Part shown: in pieces, positions 1 through 9,516 of the stretch | Position numbering within the stretch: position 1 is the stretch's first letter | Layout: each line of letters begins with the position of its first letter | NCBI GenBank assembly: GCA_025054935.1 | Contig: JANWZD010000012.1 | Span: 62,001 to 126,000 of the forward strand | Direction: 5' to 3' | DNA from: Dehalococcoidia bacterium | GTDB lineage: Bacteria; Chloroflexota; Dehalococcoidia; SpSt-223 | DNA: 64,000 bases | The notes under the pieces: model-generated | What the model was told of the DNA's origin: nothing | The model's input: the letters and a program-made list of their open reading frames with translations, nothing else | Databases searched by the model: none | Made by a program: the position numbers and the translations under genes

Positions 1-1
1 C

Positions 2-553
2 ACGATGGGCCTCGTTGCGGGGCTCGTCGGCGGGGTTGTCGAGGCAGTCGTGATGCGGGTTGTTGACGCGCTCGTGTCGGTGCCGTTCCTGATCGTTGCT
101 GTCGCCGTAATCGCGGTGTTCGGTCCGGGCCTGCAGCAGCTCATCATTCTGCTGACGATGTTTGTCTGGGGCCAGTTCGCTCGCCTTGTGCGCGGAGATG
201 TGCTCTCGGTCAAGGAGAAAGAGTATATCGAGGCGGCATTTGCGATCGGCGCATCACGGCTGCGGGTAGCGTGGCGGCATGTGCTGCCGAACGTCATCTC
301 GCCGGTAATCGTGCTTGCAACCTTCAGCGTCGCGCAGCTGATCGTCGCTGAAGGCGCTCTTTCCTTCCTCGGGCTGGGCGTGCCGCCGCCGACCCCGTCC
401 TGGGGCTCAATGCTGAGCGAAGGGCGCGGCTATATCGACAGCGCGTGGTGGCTGAGCGTTTTTCCGGGGCTGGCGATCACGCTCACGGTCGTTGGCGTCA
501 ACTTCCTCGGCGATGCCCTGCGCGATATCTTCGACCCGCGGCAGCATCTGTAA
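2..553 (+). CDS. Peptide-type ABC transporter permease, C-terminal part (DppC/OppC-like)
   Basis: The gene enters from the left edge, so its true start is not visible; the first ATG at 5 is probably internal. Family members are inner-membrane permeases of dipeptide/oligopeptide/nickel ABC importers of about 280-300 residues, and about 183 codons remain here. Visible are hydrophobic segments and the cytoplasmic EAA loop (EAAFAIGASRLRVAWRHVLP, residues 76-95 from the ATG) that docks on the ATPase. The C-terminus ends with the GDALRDIFDPR pattern typical of DppC. The partner ATPases and binding protein would lie outside the window on the left. Substrate cannot be assigned. Confidence 0.9.
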   Translation, partial: TMGLVAGLVGGVVEAVVMRVVDALVSVPFLIVAVAVIAVFGPGLQQLIILLTMFVWGQFARLVRGDVLSVKEKEYIEAAFAIGASRLRVAWRHVLPNVISPVIVLATFSVAQLIVAEGALSFLGLGVPPPTPSWGSMLSEGRGYIDSAWWLSVFPGLAITLTVVGVNFLGDALRDIFDPRQHL

Positions 554-697
554 TCCCCCTTTTTGACCACGGCGGAGAGGACGAAGTTAGGACTAGGAGC
601 GCTCTCTGCCGACGCCGCCCCACCGATAGACTGAAAACGTACGGAGGAAGCGCCCAGCGCGCGAAGCAATCATGCGGAGATCAGCTGCCACGCTGAC

Positions 698-2848
698 GTG
701 GCCGCGCCGACCCAATCGCCGGTGGCCGCGGTGGGACTAACGTTCGCCGCTCATCCACTCCCCTCGCTGATCGGCGCGATCCTGACGGGCGGTCTCGTCC
801 TCTTCGTCGCGATGCGCCGGCGCTCAAACGCGATAACCCCGATTTTCGCGCTACTCTGCGGCGCGGCAGCCGTCTGGTGCGCCGGCAACGCGCTCGAGTT
901 CAGCACCACTGCCCTGGAATGGCGTGTCCTCTGGGGCAAAACGCAGTATCTCGGCTCGCAGTCGGTGCCGGTCCTGTGGCTCCTGTTTGCGGTGATCTAC
1001 TCCGGCCACGGGGCGTGGCTGCGCTGGTGGAAGATCGCGCTTCTCTCGGTCGTGCCGGCGCTCACCGTTGCTGCTGTCGCCGCTTATCCCGCAAGTCAGC
1101 TCGTTTGGGTCTCCTTCGGCCTGCGCGAGGATGGCCAATTCGTTGAGTCGGCGACTGTTCGCGGGCCGCTGTTCTGGCTTGCGGCGGCATACGGCTACGC
1201 GCTCGTGCTGACCGGGATTGCGCTGATCGCGCTTGTGGCATTCCGCTCGCCCGCGCTCTACCGGCGGCAGGCGATGACGCTGTTGCTCGGCGCGGTCGTT
1301 CCGCTCCTTGCCAACATGACCTTCGTCTTCGGGATGCGGCCGCTGCGCATGGATACGACACCGTTCGCCTTCGCGTGCGCCTGTCTCATCTTCGCGCTCG
1401 GCTTGTTTCGCTACCGCCTCTTCGACCTTGCGCCGATCGCCCGCGAAGTCGTTCTCGATAATTTGAGCGACGCGGTCGTGGTGCTTGATAGCCGCGGGCG
1501 GATCGTCGACGCAAACCCAGCGGCGATCCGCCTCATCCGGGCGCCGCTGAGCGAACTGCTGGGCATGCCGGCGGCGGTTCGGCTGCCATTCTGGTCCGCC
1601 CTTTCCCGCTATCTCAGCGACCCCGCGCGAACGCCGGAGACGGTGGTCGACGAGCGGTACGGTCAGGTCTATGAACTGCGCGCGGCGCGCATTCTCGCTG
1701 CGGAGAATACCGTTGCCGGCCTCGTCGTTCTCCTCCGCAACGTCAGCGACCGCTGGCAGGCGGAGCAGGCGCTCCAGCGGGCGAATGCGGAGCTGGCAGA
1801 GCGCGTGCGCGAACTGGAGCGGCGCCACTCCGAGCTCTCGCTGCTTGCCCGCCTCGCCGAGCAGCTGCTGTCGGCGGCGGACCAGCAGGCGATCGTCGAC
1901 GCTGTCGCGGCGATTGCGCCTCAGCTTTTTGTCGGCGAGTCGGGGCTGGTTGCGCTGCGCGAGCACGATCGATTTCGGGTTGTCGCGGCGTGGGGCGATG
2001 GGGCGCGCGTCGGCGAGTCGCTCGCCGACGACTACAGCGGCAGGCCGTGGCTGCCGCTGCCTCCGCAAATTACGGCGCCGCTTCTCGATCAGGGAGAGCG
2101 GGTCGGGCTGTTCGTCGTGACCCAAACCTGCGCTCGTCGCGATCCCGAAGCGCTTCTCCAGTTGACGACGACTGCCGCCGACCTCATTGGCTTGGCGCTT
2201 GCCAACCTCCGCTTGCGGGATCGGCTGCGGGAGGAGTCGCTGCGGGATCCTCTCACGGGGCTGTTCAATCGCCGCTTCCTCGATGACGCGATCGCGCGGG
2301 AGATCCAGCGGGCGGACCGAACAGGAACCTCCCTCGCCCTCCTCATGCTCGACCTCGACCATTTCAAAGCGTTCAACGACCGCTACGGGCATGCGGCGGG
2401 CGACAGTGCGCTGCAAACGCTTGGTCGCTTCCTGACTGCGCGGCTGCGCGCGACGGACATTGCCTGCCGTTACGGCGGCGAGGAGTTCACGCTGCTCCTG
2501 CCTGCTACCTCCCGCGAGCAGGCGCTCCGCATCGCTGACCGGCTTCGCGAGCAGTTCGAGGCTGTGCCGATTGTCCATGCCGGCGCGCGCCTCTCCCCGC
2601 TCACCCTCTCAATCGGGGTTGCTCTCTATCCCGAAGACGGCTGCACGGCGCAGGGGCTGCTTGCAGCTGCCGACGGCGCGCTCTATATGGCGAAAGCGGC
2701 CGGCCGCAATCGGACGGCTGCCGGGGAGCCCTCGCAGCGAACCCCGCCCGCTGCCAACAGAGGCCAGCCGCTCCCCCGCCGCCCGCGGAGACTGCTCCTG
2801 CCGGACGGTCAGGAGGAGGGCGGCCAGACCCGAGCGCCGGCGCAGTAG
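698..2848 (+). CDS. Membrane-bound diguanylate cyclase with 7TM, PAS, GAF-like and GGDEF domains
   Basis: Probably synthesises c-di-GMP from GTP at the membrane. Residues 1 to about 230 hold roughly seven hydrophobic helices like the histidine-kinase N-terminal 7TM sensor. A PAS-like domain follows (about 240-345), then a coiled coil rich in Glu/Arg (about 350-385), a GAF-like segment (about 385-520) and a GGDEF domain (about 525-690). The active site reads YGGEEF at 592-597, an accepted variant of GGDEF, and RATD five residues before it fits the inhibitory I-site. Start is GTG; a GGAGA lies 17 nt upstream, which is a long spacing, so the start is moderately certain. The Pro/Arg-rich tail after about 690 looks disordered. 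No EAL domain is present. Confidence 0.9.
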   Translation: MAAPTQSPVAAVGLTFAAHPLPSLIGAILTGGLVLFVAMRRRSNAITPIFALLCGAAAVWCAGNALEFSTTALEWRVLWGKTQYLGSQSVPVLWLLFAVIYSGHGAWLRWWKIALLSVVPALTVAAVAAYPASQLVWVSFGLREDGQFVESATVRGPLFWLAAAYGYALVLTGIALIALVAFRSPALYRRQAMTLLLGAVVPLLANMTFVFGMRPLRMDTTPFAFACACLIFALGLFRYRLFDLAPIAREVVLDNLSDAVVVLDSRGRIVDANPAAIRLIRAPLSELLGMPAAVRLPFWSALSRYLSDPARTPETVVDERYGQVYELRAARILAAENTVAGLVVLLRNVSDRWQAEQALQRANAELAERVRELERRHSELSLLARLAEQLLSAADQQAIVDAVAAIAPQLFVGESGLVALREHDRFRVVAAWGDGARVGESLADDYSGRPWLPLPPQITAPLLDQGERVGLFVVTQTCARRDPEALLQLTTTAADLIGLALANLRLRDRLREESLRDPLTGLFNRRFLDDAIAREIQRADRTGTSLALLMLDLDHFKAFNDRYGHAAGDSALQTLGRFLTARLRATDIACRYGGEEFTLLLPATSREQALRIADRLREQFEAVPIVHAGARLSPLTLSIGVALYPEDGCTAQGLLAAADGALYMAKAAGRNRTAAGEPSQRTPPAANRGQPLPRRPRRLLLPDGQEEGGQTRAPAQ

Positions 2849-4248
2849 GTCTCGATCACGCGGATGGCGGCGAGCGCATCGGGCGGGGTCGTGAAGGGAT
2901 CGCGGTCAAGGACGATGAAATCCGCGGCCGCGCCGATGCGGAGCGCGCCGTCCTTCGACGCGGGGTCGAGCGCGGCGCGGCCGCCGACGCTGGCACGGAG
3001 CGCGGCGCGGAGCGGCAACGCTTCTGCCGGTGAGAGGAGCGTTCCATCGGCAGCGCGGCGCGTGACTGCTGTCGCGAGCGCCCCAATCGGGTCGGGCTCG
3101 CTCGCTGGCGCGTCGGAGCCGAACAGGATCGGAATGCCGGCGTCGAGAAAGCTCCGTCCGCGGTGGAGCCAGGGGAGGATCGCGGCGTCGACCTCGGCGA
3201 GATAGCGCGCTGCCCGCTCCCGAACCCAGCTTGGATGGACGACGACCGTAACACCGGCTGCGCGCGCCGGCGCGAACAGGTCGGGCGGCCATTCGGCGGC
3301 GTGCTCAATCCGCGCCGGGACGCCAGCTGCGCGCGCCGCTTCCACTGCGAGGCGCACCGCGGGATGAATGACGGCATGGATCGCGACCGGCCGGCCAATG
3401 GCGCTCAGCCGCGCGGCGAGGGCCTCGAGTGACGGGAGTTCGTCCGGCAGGTCGGGCAGCATCACCTTTGTCGGACCGACTGCAAGCAACGGCGTCGCGG
3501 GAAGCGCTGCCTCCGGTCCGAGAACGGTCGTCTCGCCGGGAAGGAAGAGCAATCGGAACGGCGGCGCCTGGTGAGCCCAGAGCGCCAGGCGCGCTGCGTC
3601 GTTCGTCGGGCTGGCGTCGTGGACCGCCGTGATGCCGCGGGCGAAGAGCGAAGCGGCGACCGATGCGAGCCCGCGGCGTATCTCCTCTGCGCTCAGGGGC
3701 GGCACGACCGCGCCCGAGAGCCAAGCGGCTGGTTCCCACAGGCGGCCGGTCGGCTCGCCATCCGCGCCATACTCGACATATCCAAGCTGCTGGCCGCGCT
3801 CCCACACTGCTGGCGGGATAGCGCGGAGGGCGGGCGAGTTCATCACGGCGAGATGCCCCGTGCGGTGCAGGAGGCGGACGGGCCGCGTGGTGGCGGCATC
3901 AAGGTCAGCGCGCGTCGGGTGGAGTGCGCCGAGGTCGTAGCCGGTGGCGCGCACCCAGCCAGTGCCCGGCGCGGCGGCAAGGCGGGCGAGCAGCGCTGGG
4001 AGCGAGGAGACGCCGCGGCAGTCGACGCCGACCGCGCGCTCAATCAGCGGAAAGAGATGGAGATGGGCGTCAGCGAAGGCCGGCAGCACGGCCGCGCCGG
4101 GCAGGCGGACCCGGGGGGCTTCAGCCGGCTCCTGAAAGCCGACGACCCTCCCCTCGCGGACGAGCATCGCCGAGCGCGGAGGGCCGGCGAGCGGCAGAAT
4201 CCGGGGGTGGACGAAGCAGGTGAGGACCGACCTGGTATGTTTAGCCAT
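2809..4248 (-). CDS. Metal-dependent amidohydrolase, YtcJ-like
   Basis: 479-residue member of the amidohydrolase superfamily, cytoplasmic (no signal peptide). The metal-binding HxH appears as DAHLHLF in the first quarter, and the late catalytic Asp sits in FGSDAPASEPDPIG, the YtcJ/exoenzyme-regulatory subfamily pattern. Such proteins hydrolyse amide or imide bonds of poorly defined small molecules; the substrate is not predictable. I chose ATG at 4248 because the open frame continues upstream without homology-like sequence. That start lies 13 bp from the start codon of the divergent molybdoenzyme gene. The 3' end overlaps the end of the convergent GGDEF gene by 40 bp. Confidence 0.85.
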   Translation of the reverse strand: MAKHTRSVLTCFVHPRILPLAGPPRSAMLVREGRVVGFQEPAEAPRVRLPGAAVLPAFADAHLHLFPLIERAVGVDCRGVSSLPALLARLAAAPGTGWVRATGYDLGALHPTRADLDAATTRPVRLLHRTGHLAVMNSPALRAIPPAVWERGQQLGYVEYGADGEPTGRLWEPAAWLSGAVVPPLSAEEIRRGLASVAASLFARGITAVHDASPTNDAARLALWAHQAPPFRLLFLPGETTVLGPEAALPATPLLAVGPTKVMLPDLPDELPSLEALAARLSAIGRPVAIHAVIHPAVRLAVEAARAAGVPARIEHAAEWPPDLFAPARAAGVTVVVHPSWVRERAARYLAEVDAAILPWLHRGRSFLDAGIPILFGSDAPASEPDPIGALATAVTRRAADGTLLSPAEALPLRAALRASVGGRAALDPASKDGALRIGAAADFIVLDRDPFTTPPDALAAIRVIETYCAGARVWPPSS

Positions 4249-4261
4249 GGCGGTGGCAACA

Positions 4262-5773
4262 ATGGGCGACGCGTCGCGGATTCGCGAGGGGATTGTCGCT
4301 GGCGCTTTCGGCGCGGCGCTAGCGGCTGCTGTCTCGATCGGGCTCGGTCTTCTCCTCGGCGTGCCCTCGCTGCCGGAGCTGCTCTCCGACTGGCTGCTTG
4401 AGCGCACTCCGGGGCCGCTCTTCTCGTTCGCGCTCGACTGGCTTCAAACTGCTGCCAAGCCGCTGTTCTACCTCGCGATTGTCCTCGCCCTCGTCGCTCT
4501 CGGCGCGGCGGTCGGCGGCTGGGTCAGCCGGCGCGCGCCCTCATCGCTCTTGGGCGGCGCGCTGCTGGCCGCGCTCGCGCTTTGGGGCGTGCAGGAGCTG
4601 GTTGTGCTGCCGCTGGTCGGGGCGGGAGTCTTTGGGCAGGCGCCGCGGTTCGCCGGGCCGCTCGGTCCGGCAGTGCGGCTTCTTGCGCTGCTCGTCTACG
4701 GCAGCGCGCTTGCTGGGGTGCTCGCGCTGCTCCGGCCCGAGAGCCGCTTCCTGCCGACGCGGCGAGCAGCGATGCGGGCCGGCATCCTTGGCGTGCTCGC
4801 TCTCGTCAGCGGCGGGGCGCTCGCGCGGGCGCTGGGCGGCGCGCGCGCGATGGGCGCGGGAACACGCGTCACGCCGCGGCGAGGGACCGGCCTCCCCGAG
4901 CCGATCACGCCGGTCGGGCAGTTCTACAGCATCTCGAAGAACTTCTTCGACCCCGTTGTCGACCGCGCGCGCTGGCGGCTAGAGATCACCGGCCTCGTTC
5001 AGCAGCCGTTGCGCTTCACTCTCGATCAACTGCGCGCTCTGCCGCAGTATGACCAGCTCCAGACCCTGATCTGCATCTCGAACGAGGTCGGCGGCGATCT
5101 CATCTCAAACGGGGCATGGCGGGGCGTTCGCCTCGGCGAGCTGCTCAGTCGCGCCGGCGTTGCCGACGGCGCGGTCGATGTGGTCTTCATCTGCGCCGAT
5201 GGCTATACCGACAGCATCCCGCTCGCGGTCGCGCTCGACCCGCGCACCCTGCTGGCGCTCGAGATGAACGGCCAGCCGCTGACCGACACCCATGGCGCGC
5301 CGCTGCGCTGCATTGTGCCGGATATCTACGGGATGAAACATGCCAAGTGGATCCGCACAATCGACGTTGTGGCGACGGACTACCACGGCTTCTGGCAGCG
5401 CCAGGGCTGGAGCGACCGGGCGGTCATTCACACGCTGTCGCGGATCGACTATCCCCGTGATGGAGCGCGCTTGCCGTTCGGCGAGATTGAGGTGGGGGGC
5501 ATTGCGTTCGCTGGCGCGCGCGGCATCCGAGCGGTCGAGCTGTCGTTCGACGACGGCGCGACGTGGCGGCCGGCGGCCCTGCGCGAGGAGTTTGGCCCCC
5601 TCAGCTGGCGGTTTTGGACGTCCCGGTGGCGGCCGGAGCGGCCGGGACCGCATGCGGTTCTCGTCCGCGCGACGGACGGGAGCGGCGCGCAGCAGACAGC
5701 AGTTCGCGCTGGGCCGTTTCCGGACGGGGCAACAGGCTATCACCGGGTAGTTCTCCATGTCCAGGATCGCTGA
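4262..5773 (+). CDS. Membrane-anchored sulfite-oxidase-family molybdopterin oxidoreductase
   Basis: 503 residues. The N-terminal about 195 residues carry four to five hydrophobic helices. The rest is a sulfite oxidase/YedY-type molybdopterin-binding domain (about 215-390) followed by a Mo-co dimerisation-like domain (about 400-500) with the ELSFDDGATW motif. The likely molybdenum ligand is Cys271 in ICISNEVGG. No Tat motif is seen, so the catalytic domain is probably held at the outer membrane face by the helices. ATG 4262 was chosen; ATG 4247 is also possible but overlaps the divergent gene start. A sigma/anti-sigma pair follows 90 bp downstream, and modABC lies elsewhere in the window. The physiological substrate is unknown. 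Confidence 0.87.
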   Translation: MGDASRIREGIVAGAFGAALAAAVSIGLGLLLGVPSLPELLSDWLLERTPGPLFSFALDWLQTAAKPLFYLAIVLALVALGAAVGGWVSRRAPSSLLGGALLAALALWGVQELVVLPLVGAGVFGQAPRFAGPLGPAVRLLALLVYGSALAGVLALLRPESRFLPTRRAAMRAGILGVLALVSGGALARALGGARAMGAGTRVTPRRGTGLPEPITPVGQFYSISKNFFDPVVDRARWRLEITGLVQQPLRFTLDQLRALPQYDQLQTLICISNEVGGDLISNGAWRGVRLGELLSRAGVADGAVDVVFICADGYTDSIPLAVALDPRTLLALEMNGQPLTDTHGAPLRCIVPDIYGMKHAKWIRTIDVVATDYHGFWQRQGWSDRAVIHTLSRIDYPRDGARLPFGEIEVGGIAFAGARGIRAVELSFDDGATWRPAALREEFGPLSWRFWTSRWRPERPGPHAVLVRATDGSGAQQTAVRAGPFPDGATGYHRVVLHVQDR

Positions 5774-5863
5774 GGAGATCCACGTGATGGGCAGGGCCGT
5801 ACACTTGGGAAAAGAGCTGGCCGACGCGCCATGCGGCGACCGTGACCGCCGGGCGGGCCGCCG

Positions 5864-6457
5864 ATGATCGACTATCAGGGAGCCGAGGACGAAGTGCTCG
5901 TTGCCCGTCTTGCCGCAAAAGATGCAGCCGCCCTCGAGGCGCTGTACGACCGGCATGCCCGTCCTGTCTTCTCGCTCGCCCTCAGGATGCTCGGCGACGT
6001 GACCGCCGCCGAAGAGATCGTCCAAGAGGTTTTCCTCAAGCTCTGGCGGAGCCCGGAACGCTTCGTCGCCAGCCGCGGCACGTTTCGATCGTGGATCCTC
6101 GGCGTCACGCATCACCGCGCGGTGGATGAACTGCGGTCGCGGCGCGCGGAGTCGCTGCGGCGCGTTGCTGGAGGAGAGGCAGAGGCGGAAACGCTCCGGG
6201 TCCCCGACACCGCTCCCGACCCTGCCGAAGCGGCGTGGCGAGGAGTGCAGCACCAGATCGTCCGCCGCGCGCTCGAGACCTTGCCAACGGAGCAGCGCGA
6301 GGTGATCGAACTCGCCTATTTCAAGGGGTTGACCCATTCTGAGATCGCGGCAACGCTCGGCGAGCCGCTCGGAACGGTCAAAACCCGGCTCCGCTTGGCC
6401 ATCCAAAAGCTTCGTGCCGCCCTTGCGGCGGAGCAGCTCTGGGTGGGAAAGCGATGA
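5864..6457 (+). CDS. ECF RNA polymerase sigma factor (SigK-like)
   Basis: 197-residue sigma-70 family protein. Region 2 (about 20-90, with QEVFLKLW and the -10 recognition helix near FRSWILGVTHHRAVDELR) and region 4 (about 135-185, helix-turn-helix HSEIAATLGEPLGTVKTRL) are both complete; regions 1 and 3 are absent, as in ECF factors. Its stop overlaps the ATG of the downstream anti-sigma factor by 4 nt (ATGA), indicating a bicistronic operon with translational coupling. A TACACT -10-like element lies near 5800. The adjacent molybdoenzyme may be a regulon member, by analogy with other sigma factors encoded next to their targets; this is inference. Confidence 0.93.
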   Translation: MIDYQGAEDEVLVARLAAKDAAALEALYDRHARPVFSLALRMLGDVTAAEEIVQEVFLKLWRSPERFVASRGTFRSWILGVTHHRAVDELRSRRAESLRRVAGGEAEAETLRVPDTAPDPAEAAWRGVQHQIVRRALETLPTEQREVIELAYFKGLTHSEIAATLGEPLGTVKTRLRLAIQKLRAALAAEQLWVGKR

Positions 6458-7230
6458 CCTGTGCTGACGTTCGCGACCTGTACGAGGCAGCGGCGGTGCG
6501 CGCTCTCGACCTGCCCGACTGGGAGACGCTCAAGCAGCATCTCGCCGACTGCGCTGCCTGTCGTCAAGCGCTGGAGGCCGCCGAGGAGATCGCGGTCGTC
6601 CTTGCCATGACCGTTCCGCAGGTGACACCGCCTGCCCGCCTGAAGGAGCGGATCCTCGCCGCCGCGCAGCAAGAAGCGCACCCGGCTCCGGCTGCGCAGA
6701 CGCCGAGACGCGTGCGACTGCCTGCGCCCTCGTTCGGCCGCCTCGGCATGCTTGCGACAGCAGCGAGCCTTCTCGCCGCGATCGGCTTTGCCCTGTTGGC
6801 CTTCACCCTCGCCAGCGAACTGGAAACCCAGCGGCAGTTGAACGCCAGCCTCACGCAGGGCCTGCAAGGCCAAGAGGACCTAGTTCAGCTCATCTCCTCG
6901 CAGCCGCAGCTGATGAGCTACCTCACCGGCACGCCGCAGTGGCCGACAGCGCGCGGCCGGATGTACGCTTCCGGTATCAACGATACCGCGCTTCTGCTCG
7001 TTGACGGCCTGAAGCCGTTGCCTCCAGACCGCGTCTATCAGGTGTGGCTGATGGAGGCCGGTCAGCCGCACAGCGGCGGCGTCTTTACGGTGGACACCAA
7101 TGGGCAGGGGCGCTGGGTCGTGCGCGCCGACAAGCCGATCCTCCGCTACCAAGCCATCATCGTCACCGAGGAGCCCGCCGGCGGCTCCCCCATGCCGACC
7201 TCGCCGCGCGTCCTCACCGGCTTGTTCTAG
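6454..7230 (+). CDS. Anti-sigma factor, RskA-like
   Basis: 258 residues. An N-terminal zinc-finger-type anti-sigma segment ([12 protein letters not shown], about 29-40) should bind the sigma factor encoded immediately upstream. One transmembrane helix follows (about 90-115, [18 protein letters not shown]). The extracytoplasmic C-terminal domain has the RskA pattern, including [20 protein letters not shown] and the closing [11 protein letters not shown]. Proteins of this type hold the sigma factor inactive until regulated proteolysis in the membrane. Position, overlap and domain order all fit a dedicated sigma/anti-sigma pair. Confidence 0.92.
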   Translation: MTCADVRDLYEAAAVRALDLPDWETLKQHLADCAACRQALEAAEEIAVVLAMTVPQVTPPARLKERILAAAQQEAHPAPAAQTPRRVRLPAPSFGRLGMLATAASLLAAIGFALLAFTLASELETQRQLNASLTQGLQGQEDLVQLISSQPQLMSYLTGTPQWPTARGRMYASGINDTALLLVDGLKPLPPDRVYQVWLMEAGQPHSGGVFTVDTNGQGRWVVRADKPILRYQAIIVTEEPAGGSPMPTSPRVLTGLF

Positions 7231-7261
7231 GCTCCGCGCTGACCTGCTATCCTCGCGGGCG

Positions 7262-7741
7262 GTGACAGCGTTGCCGCATGTGGTGCTCTATACCGACGGT
7301 GCCTGCCTCGGCAATCCCGGTCCGGGGGGGTATGGCGTTGTGCTCCTCTATGGCGACAAGCGCAAGGAGCTGTCCGGCGGCCGCCGGCGGACGACCAACA
7401 ACCGGATGGAACTGCTTGCTGCCATTGTCGGTCTTGCGGCGCTGAAGCGGTCCTGCCGTGTCGACCTCTACACCGACTCGCAGTATCTCTACAACGGCAT
7501 CGTGCGCGGCTGGGCGGCGCGATGGCAGCGCGCGGGATGGCGCAAGGCAGATAAAACCCCGGTCAAGAATGTCGATCTCTGGGAGCAGCTTCTGGCGGAG
7601 CTCGCTCGTCACGAGGTGACCTTCCATTGGGTGCGTGGTCATGCCGGCACTGCCGAAAACGAGCGCGCCGACCGGCTGTCGCTCGCGGCAGCAAAGCGGC
7701 CGGACCTTCCCCCCGACGTCGGCTTTGAGGCCGCGGGATGA
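7262..7741 (+). CDS. rnhA: Ribonuclease HI
   Basis: 159 residues, the usual length. It degrades the RNA strand of RNA-DNA hybrids (primers, R-loops). All catalytic positions are present: Asp12 (YTDGAC), Glu50 (NRMELLAAI), Asp72 ([10 protein letters not shown]), His127 and Asp137 ([14 protein letters not shown]). The basic handle region around [12 protein letters not shown] is also present, as in E. coli-type RNase HI. The start is GTG at 7262, giving the expected short N-terminus before the first beta strand; the frame is open further upstream but does not resemble the family. TATCCT at about 7248 could be a -10 element, leaving a very short or absent leader. Confidence 0.95.
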   Translation: MTALPHVVLYTDGACLGNPGPGGYGVVLLYGDKRKELSGGRRRTTNNRMELLAAIVGLAALKRSCRVDLYTDSQYLYNGIVRGWAARWQRAGWRKADKTPVKNVDLWEQLLAELARHEVTFHWVRGHAGTAENERADRLSLAAAKRPDLPPDVGFEAAG

Positions 7742-7742
7742 C

Positions 7743-8564
7743 CTACTTGATGCCGGAGCGCAGGAAGGCGTCGATGATCTGGCGCTGGAGGACAAGGTAG
7801 AGCAGGAAGATCGGCAGACTGGCGATCGCGGCGGCAGCCATCAAGGCGCCCCACTGATTGCCCTCCTGCGTGAGAAACATCTGCAAGCCCACTTGGACGA
7901 CGGTCTGCTCCGGCTTGTTGGTCACGAGCAGGGGCCAGAAGTATTCGTTCCAGCCGCCGATGAAGTAGAGAATGGCGAGCGCGGCAAGCGGCGCCCGCAG
8001 GTTCGGAACGACAATGCTCCAGAGCGTCCGCCAGCTGCCTGCGCCGTCGATCGCGGCGGCGTCGAACAGCTCGCGCGGGAACGCTTTCATCTGCTGCCGC
8101 AGCAGGATGATCCCGAAAGCGGTCGCCAGCTGCGGCACAACCAACCCCTGCAGCGTGTTCAGCCAGCCGAGCCGCGACAGCAAGACATAATTCGGGATCA
8201 TGATCACCTGGAACGGGATCAGCCACGTGCCGAGAAAGGCGAAGAAGAGGAGCCGGTCGCCGGGGAACTGCCAGCGGGCAAGCGCATAACCGGCCAAGAT
8301 GCAGATGAGCAGCTGCCCGATCGTGATCAGCGCTGCCATCAAGAACGTATTCAGCAGCATAGTGCCGATCGGAATGCTCCTCCAGACGAACAGATAGTTC
8401 TCAAGCGTGAGCGAGAGCGGAAGCGGGTTTGTCGAATAGAGCTCATTCTCTGGCCGAAAGGAGGAGAGGAACATCCAGTAGATCGGCCCGATCGAGAGGA
8501 AAGACAGCCCGATCAGCACAAGATGGCCGGAGATCGTACCAAGCGGGAGGCGATTACGTATCAT
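7743..8564 (-). CDS. Sugar-type ABC transporter permease, MalG/UgpE family
   Basis: 273-residue inner-membrane permease with six predicted helices. The EAA loop AAAIDGAGSWRTLWSIVVPN (about 165-185) is the docking site for the ATPase. It ends with LQRQIIDAFLRSGIK, typical of the carbohydrate-uptake CUT1 family. Its ATG lies inside the end of the upstream permease gene (11-nt overlap), so the two membrane subunits are translationally coupled. It is the last gene of the operon 12470 -> 7743. The stop lies one base from the stop of the convergent RNase HI gene. Confidence 0.93.
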   Translation of the reverse strand: MIRNRLPLGTISGHLVLIGLSFLSIGPIYWMFLSSFRPENELYSTNPLPLSLTLENYLFVWRSIPIGTMLLNTFLMAALITIGQLLICILAGYALARWQFPGDRLLFFAFLGTWLIPFQVIMIPNYVLLSRLGWLNTLQGLVVPQLATAFGIILLRQQMKAFPRELFDAAAIDGAGSWRTLWSIVVPNLRAPLAALAILYFIGGWNEYFWPLLVTNKPEQTVVQVGLQMFLTQEGNQWGALMAAAAIASLPIFLLYLVLQRQIIDAFLRSGIK

Positions 8565-9516
8565 AGATCGAAAACCGGTCGATCAGTCGGACAGCGAGAA
8601 AGGCGAGCACGCCGAAACCGGCAAAGAACAGCACTGCCGCTGCTGAACTCCAGCCGACATTGAAGGAGCGGAAGCCGAACTGCCAGAGGATGTAATACAC
8701 ATTCGTCGTCGCATCCTGCGGGCCGCCCTGCGTCAGCACATTGATGAGGGGGAATACCCACTGCGCGCCGAGCAGAACGGTCATCATCACCATGAAGGAG
8801 ATGGTCGGTGTCAGCAGCGGAACGGTAATGTAGCGCGCTACCTGCCAGCTTGAGGCGCCGTCGATCCGCGCGGCTTCGACATACTCGCGGGGGATATTCG
8901 TCAGCCCGGCGGTGAAGATGAGAAAGCTGAAGCCGAGCAGCCCCCAGCCCGTGATAAACACGATGACTGGGAGCGAGAGCATGCTGTCGCGGAACCAGTT
9001 GATCGTCGGCAGGCCGAGCGGCTGCTGGAGCGCGTGGTAGACGAGCCCCTGCGTCGGATGCAGGATCCAGCGCCAGACAACCGCCACCACGACCGGTGCC
9101 ATCAGCACGGGGGCGAAGATGACGGCACGGTATACCCCGCGAAGAGGGCCGCCGATGCCGGCGGTCACAATCGCGAACGCGAGCGGAAGGATGACCGAGA
9201 ACGGCAGCAGCCCGATGACATACAGCGCCGTGTTGCGCAGCGCGATCCCCATCTCCGGCAGGGTGAGCACTTGGAGGTAGTTGTCGAAGCCGACGGGCAC
9301 TTTCGGGCGCGTCGGCAGCAGGTTCCACCGGTAGAACGACAGCTCGACGGTTTGGATGAGCGGCCAGTACACCCAGACCCCGACGGCGAGCAGCGCCGGC
9401 AGCAGGTAGAGATACGGCTGGAGCTGGCGGAGCCGGCCGAGAAGCGCGCCCCTGCTGCGCACTCCGAGACGGGGCGAGGCAGGCGCGCGCTCGCGGAACG
9501 GCGTGTCGATCGCCAT
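8554..9516 (-). CDS. Sugar-type ABC transporter permease, MalF/UgpA family
   Basis: 320 residues with six helices after a cytoplasmic Arg/Pro-rich N-terminus of about 30 residues. The EAA loop reads EAARIDGASSWQVARYITVP (about 215-235). It pairs with the MalG-type permease to form the membrane channel of a CUT1 importer. The start ATG overlaps the stop of the upstream phosphodiesterase gene by one base (TGATG), so ribosomes probably reinitiate. The family imports di- and oligosaccharides, polyols and glycerol-3-phosphate; the neighbouring phosphatases suggest a phosphorylated substrate, which is inference. Confidence 0.93.
   Translation of the reverse strand: MAIDTPFRERAPASPRLGVRSRGALLGRLRQLQPYLYLLPALLAVGVWVYWPLIQTVELSFYRWNLLPTRPKVPVGFDNYLQVLTLPEMGIALRNTALYVIGLLPFSVILPLAFAIVTAGIGGPLRGVYRAVIFAPVLMAPVVVAVVWRWILHPTQGLVYHALQQPLGLPTINWFRDSMLSLPVIVFITGWGLLGFSFLIFTAGLTNIPREYVEAARIDGASSWQVARYITVPLLTPTISFMVMMTVLLGAQWVFPLINVLTQGGPQDATTNVYYILWQFGFRSFNVGWSSAAAVLFFAGFGVLAFLAVRLIDRFSIYDT

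Noticed and set aside
851-2578. Long open frame antisense to the GGDEF gene
   Set aside because: High-GC shadow frame; Arg/Glu/Gln-rich with no motif, while the plus strand has clear domains.
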